From Demequina sp. TMPB413 (GTDB lineage Bacteria > Actinomycetota > Actinomycetes > Actinomycetales > Demequinaceae), in NCBI RefSeq assembly GCF_020447105.2, contig NZ_CP096184.1, forward strand, positions 992,001-1,056,000: a DNA stretch of 64,000 bases, given 5' to 3'. How positions within the stretch are numbered: position 1 is the stretch's first letter; each line of letters begins with the position of its first letter. The translations under genes and the position numbers were made by a program. Of this stretch, positions 62,618-64,000 are shown one piece after another. The notes under the pieces are model-generated. The model was not told the origin of the DNA and made no database searches. It was given only the letters and a program-made list of their open reading frames with translations.

Positions 62618-63706
62618 TCAGCGAGCGACCGCGCCCTCCGCGACACCGTGAATGCGCAGGCCAAGAAGGGGATCGAACATCGCACCCGTCGCGCTCATCA
62701 CCGCGTCAGCACCGGCGTGTCGCATCGCGGCGTAGTCCTCCTGGGTCCGCACGCCCCCGACTCCGACGATCTCAAAAGAACTGCCTCCGCGATCGCGCAG
62801 CACCGCCAATCGCTCCGTCATTTCCAGCCCGGCCCAAGCGATAGCTGATCCGCACACCCCGGCCACCTCACGACCCTCGCCGGGGAGCGCCTGCCCGCCT
62901 TCTGGATTGACAAGCTTCGCGGGAATCGTATTGACGGCGGCGTATCCCTGAACGATGCCGCGCGTGGCAGCAACAAGGCGGGCAAGCGGCGGGTCCTCCT
63001 TGAAGTACGCCAGCTTGAGAATCAACGGCAGATCACCCACCGCCTCCTTGATAGCGTCGACAATGCGCACCACCATCGCAGTGTCGAAGCACAGGAGGTC
63101 GGCAGCGCCTTCGTTCGGGCAACTGAGGTTGAGCTCAAGTAGCCGCGCGCCCGTCTCGGCCACGAGCGTGGCGGCGCGGACGTGATCCGCCACATACGCG
63201 GCCTCCCTGTCCACCGCGTTGGCCGCCGGTTTGGTTCCTTGGAAGGAGCCAATGAGCACTTGACCAGGGCCAGCCGAGCGCACTGCGGCCGCCATGTCCG
63301 GCTGCCATTCGTCCGGATCACGAGAAGGCACCCCGAAAGAGTTGGTGATGCTCGCTACATGACGGAAGTCGTCGTCAGCGAGCACCGGCTGCTGGGCGCG
63401 TTCGGGGGTAAGCGGCCCCTCAACGTGCACCGAGAGCGTGTTGGGGAACGGGTGTGCGGCGTGTGCCCTCGTCCTGACGGTCTTGTACACATTGACGTCG
63501 TAGCCGTGTCGGAACGCGGCGGCGCAGAAGGCCGCGTTCAGGAGCGGGCCCGCAGGAATCCCAAAAGGTCGGTCAACGTATTGCCCCAGAAAGCGCGCGC
63601 CCGCATTTCCGGCGCGCACGTAAGGCGAGGGCTCGCGGAACACCCCAAAGGGGCCGTTCGCGTAGTTGTCCTCGTAGGTACGCAGCGGGTCATAGAACGG
63701 AACCAT
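62618..63706 (-). CDS. Dihydroorotate dehydrogenase-like flavoprotein
   Basis: FMN TIM-barrel protein of the dihydroorotate dehydrogenase family. FGIPAGPLLNAAF, SITNSFGVPS and ELNLSCPNEG (with Cys, as in class 1 enzymes, where class 2 has Ser) are visible, and VNTIPAKLVNPEGG with GVGGVRTQEDY form the FMN phosphate site. It lacks the N-terminal membrane helix of class 2 PyrD. It may be the cell's PyrD or a paralogue with another substrate. ATG 63706 (362 residues) is chosen; GTG 63775 would add 23 residues of unlikely sequence. Confidence 0.75.
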   Translation of the reverse strand: MVPFYDPLRTYEDNYANGPFGVFREPSPYVRAGNAGARFLGQYVDRPFGIPAGPLLNAAFCAAAFRHGYDVNVYKTVRTRAHAAHPFPNTLSVHVEGPLTPERAQQPVLADDDFRHVASITNSFGVPSRDPDEWQPDMAAAVRSAGPGQVLIGSFQGTKPAANAVDREAAYVADHVRAATLVAETGARLLELNLSCPNEGAADLLCFDTAMVVRIVDAIKEAVGDLPLILKLAYFKEDPPLARLVAATRGIVQGYAAVNTIPAKLVNPEGGQALPGEGREVAGVCGSAIAWAGLEMTERLAVLRDRGGSSFEIVGVGGVRTQEDYAAMRHAGADAVMSATGAMFDPLLGLRIHGVAEGAVAR

Positions 63707-63787
63707 TTGACACGACGCTATGCGCAATCGCTTGGCTACGGCCGGGACGTCTGGCACCCCGTTTGAGCGCCGCACCTTTGGGCTGGC

Positions 63788-64000
63788 CTACGTGCGTCCG
63801 TCGTGCACCGCTGCGCGGGCCCTTCCCTCACGCTTCGCCCTGTACATCGCGGCGTCAGCGGCCTGAATTCCATCGTCGATGGTCATGTCGCTTGTGAGAA
63901 CTGCCACGCCATAGCTCACGGTGGGGATGTGTTCGCCCGCTTGCGCCGCGCCTTCGAAGGCCGCGTTGATGGCGCCGATCAAGGCCAAGGCTGCGGCGTT
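63788..64000 (-). CDS. GGDEF-domain (diguanylate cyclase) protein, C-terminal end only
   Basis: The frame runs off the end of the window. What remains is the last part of a GGDEF domain: VSYGVAVLTSD (the strand usually S-x-G-V-A) and ADAAMYRAKREGR, the closing helix of diguanylate cyclases. The GGDEF active-site loop itself lies outside, so activity cannot be judged. Confidence 0.8.
   Translation of the reverse strand, partial: NAAALALIGAINAAFEGAAQAGEHIPTVSYGVAVLTSDMTIDDGIQAADAAMYRAKREGRARAAVHDGRT

Noticed and set aside
1..64000. Mobile elements, prophage, CRISPR arrays, tRNA and rRNA genes
   Set aside because: No transposase or integrase sequence, no regularly spaced repeats and no tRNA cloverleaf or rRNA stretch were seen. 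Gene order is conserved core throughout.

Overview
This is one continuous piece of a high-GC actinobacterial chromosome, most likely from the order Micrococcales or a close relative. The evidence is the high GC content, frequent GTG starts, ATGA/GTGA gene overlaps, and marker genes typical of actinobacteria: mIHF, RbpA, PafB/PafC, HelY, GarA/FtsR, the Lnt-Ppm1 pair, and a FadA2/FabG4/HtdX-type cluster. I see no insertion sequences, prophage, CRISPR array, tRNA or rRNA. It looks like core genome, densely packed, with no gene-free stretch over 300 bases.

Layout. 1-6.5 kb: end of the pyrimidine operon (pyrC partial, carA, carB, pyrF). 6.5-14.4 kb: mihF, gmk, rpoZ, coaBC, metK, priA, fmt, rsmB. 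14.5-20.9 kb: a sugar epimerase/isomerase, then rpe and the riboflavin genes ribD-ribE-ribBA-ribH, then hisE-hisG. 20.9-29.8 kb: pafB-pafC, tatA-tatC, a lipid kinase, helY, lnt, ppm1. 29.8-35 kb, minus strand: rbpA, an isochorismatase-fold hydrolase, a flavodoxin-domain protein, pyruvate carboxylase. 35-39.3 kb, minus strand: merR, ftsR, garA, a CDP-alcohol phosphatidyltransferase, an unlisted 51-residue protein, and an RNase II-type exonuclease. 39.4-45.7 kb: marR, an EI24 protein, a CPVCNK membrane protein, OsmC, an MFS transporter, an alpha/beta hydrolase, a GDPD and a gamma-glutamyl-GABA hydrolase. 45.6-50 kb: fused putA and a divergent LysR regulator. 50-59.6 kb: an unusual zinc-ribbon SDR, then a fatty-acid locus (acyl-CoA dehydrogenase/oxidase, TetR, thiolase, FabG4-type reductase, HtdX-type hydratase, acyl-CoA ligase). 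59.7-64 kb, minus strand: anaerobic ribonucleotide reductase nrdG/nrdD, a dihydroorotate dehydrogenase-like gene, and the end of a GGDEF protein.

The best regulatory reads come from DNA alone. Two NrdR boxes 32 bp apart lie upstream of nrdD. A GGAACA-N16-CGTT (SigH/SigR-type) promoter lies upstream of rbpA, and a weaker one upstream of osmC. A CsoR-like dyad overlaps the promoter of the CPVCNK protein. A 23-bp dyad lies between tetR and the thiolase. At least 15 genes have a TANNNT hexamer ending 6-7 bases before the start codon, the pattern expected of leaderless transcripts; this also corrects several start codons. At five places the upstream gene's stop codon forms the first three bases of the next -10 hexamer. 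Four of five convergent gene pairs overlap, two of them by sharing a single CTAG.

No wholly new multi-gene system is evident. The most novel proteins are the zinc-ribbon SDR without its catalytic tyrosine (50.1-51.7 kb) and the CPVCNK membrane protein with its metal-regulator-like operator (40.7-41.2 kb).
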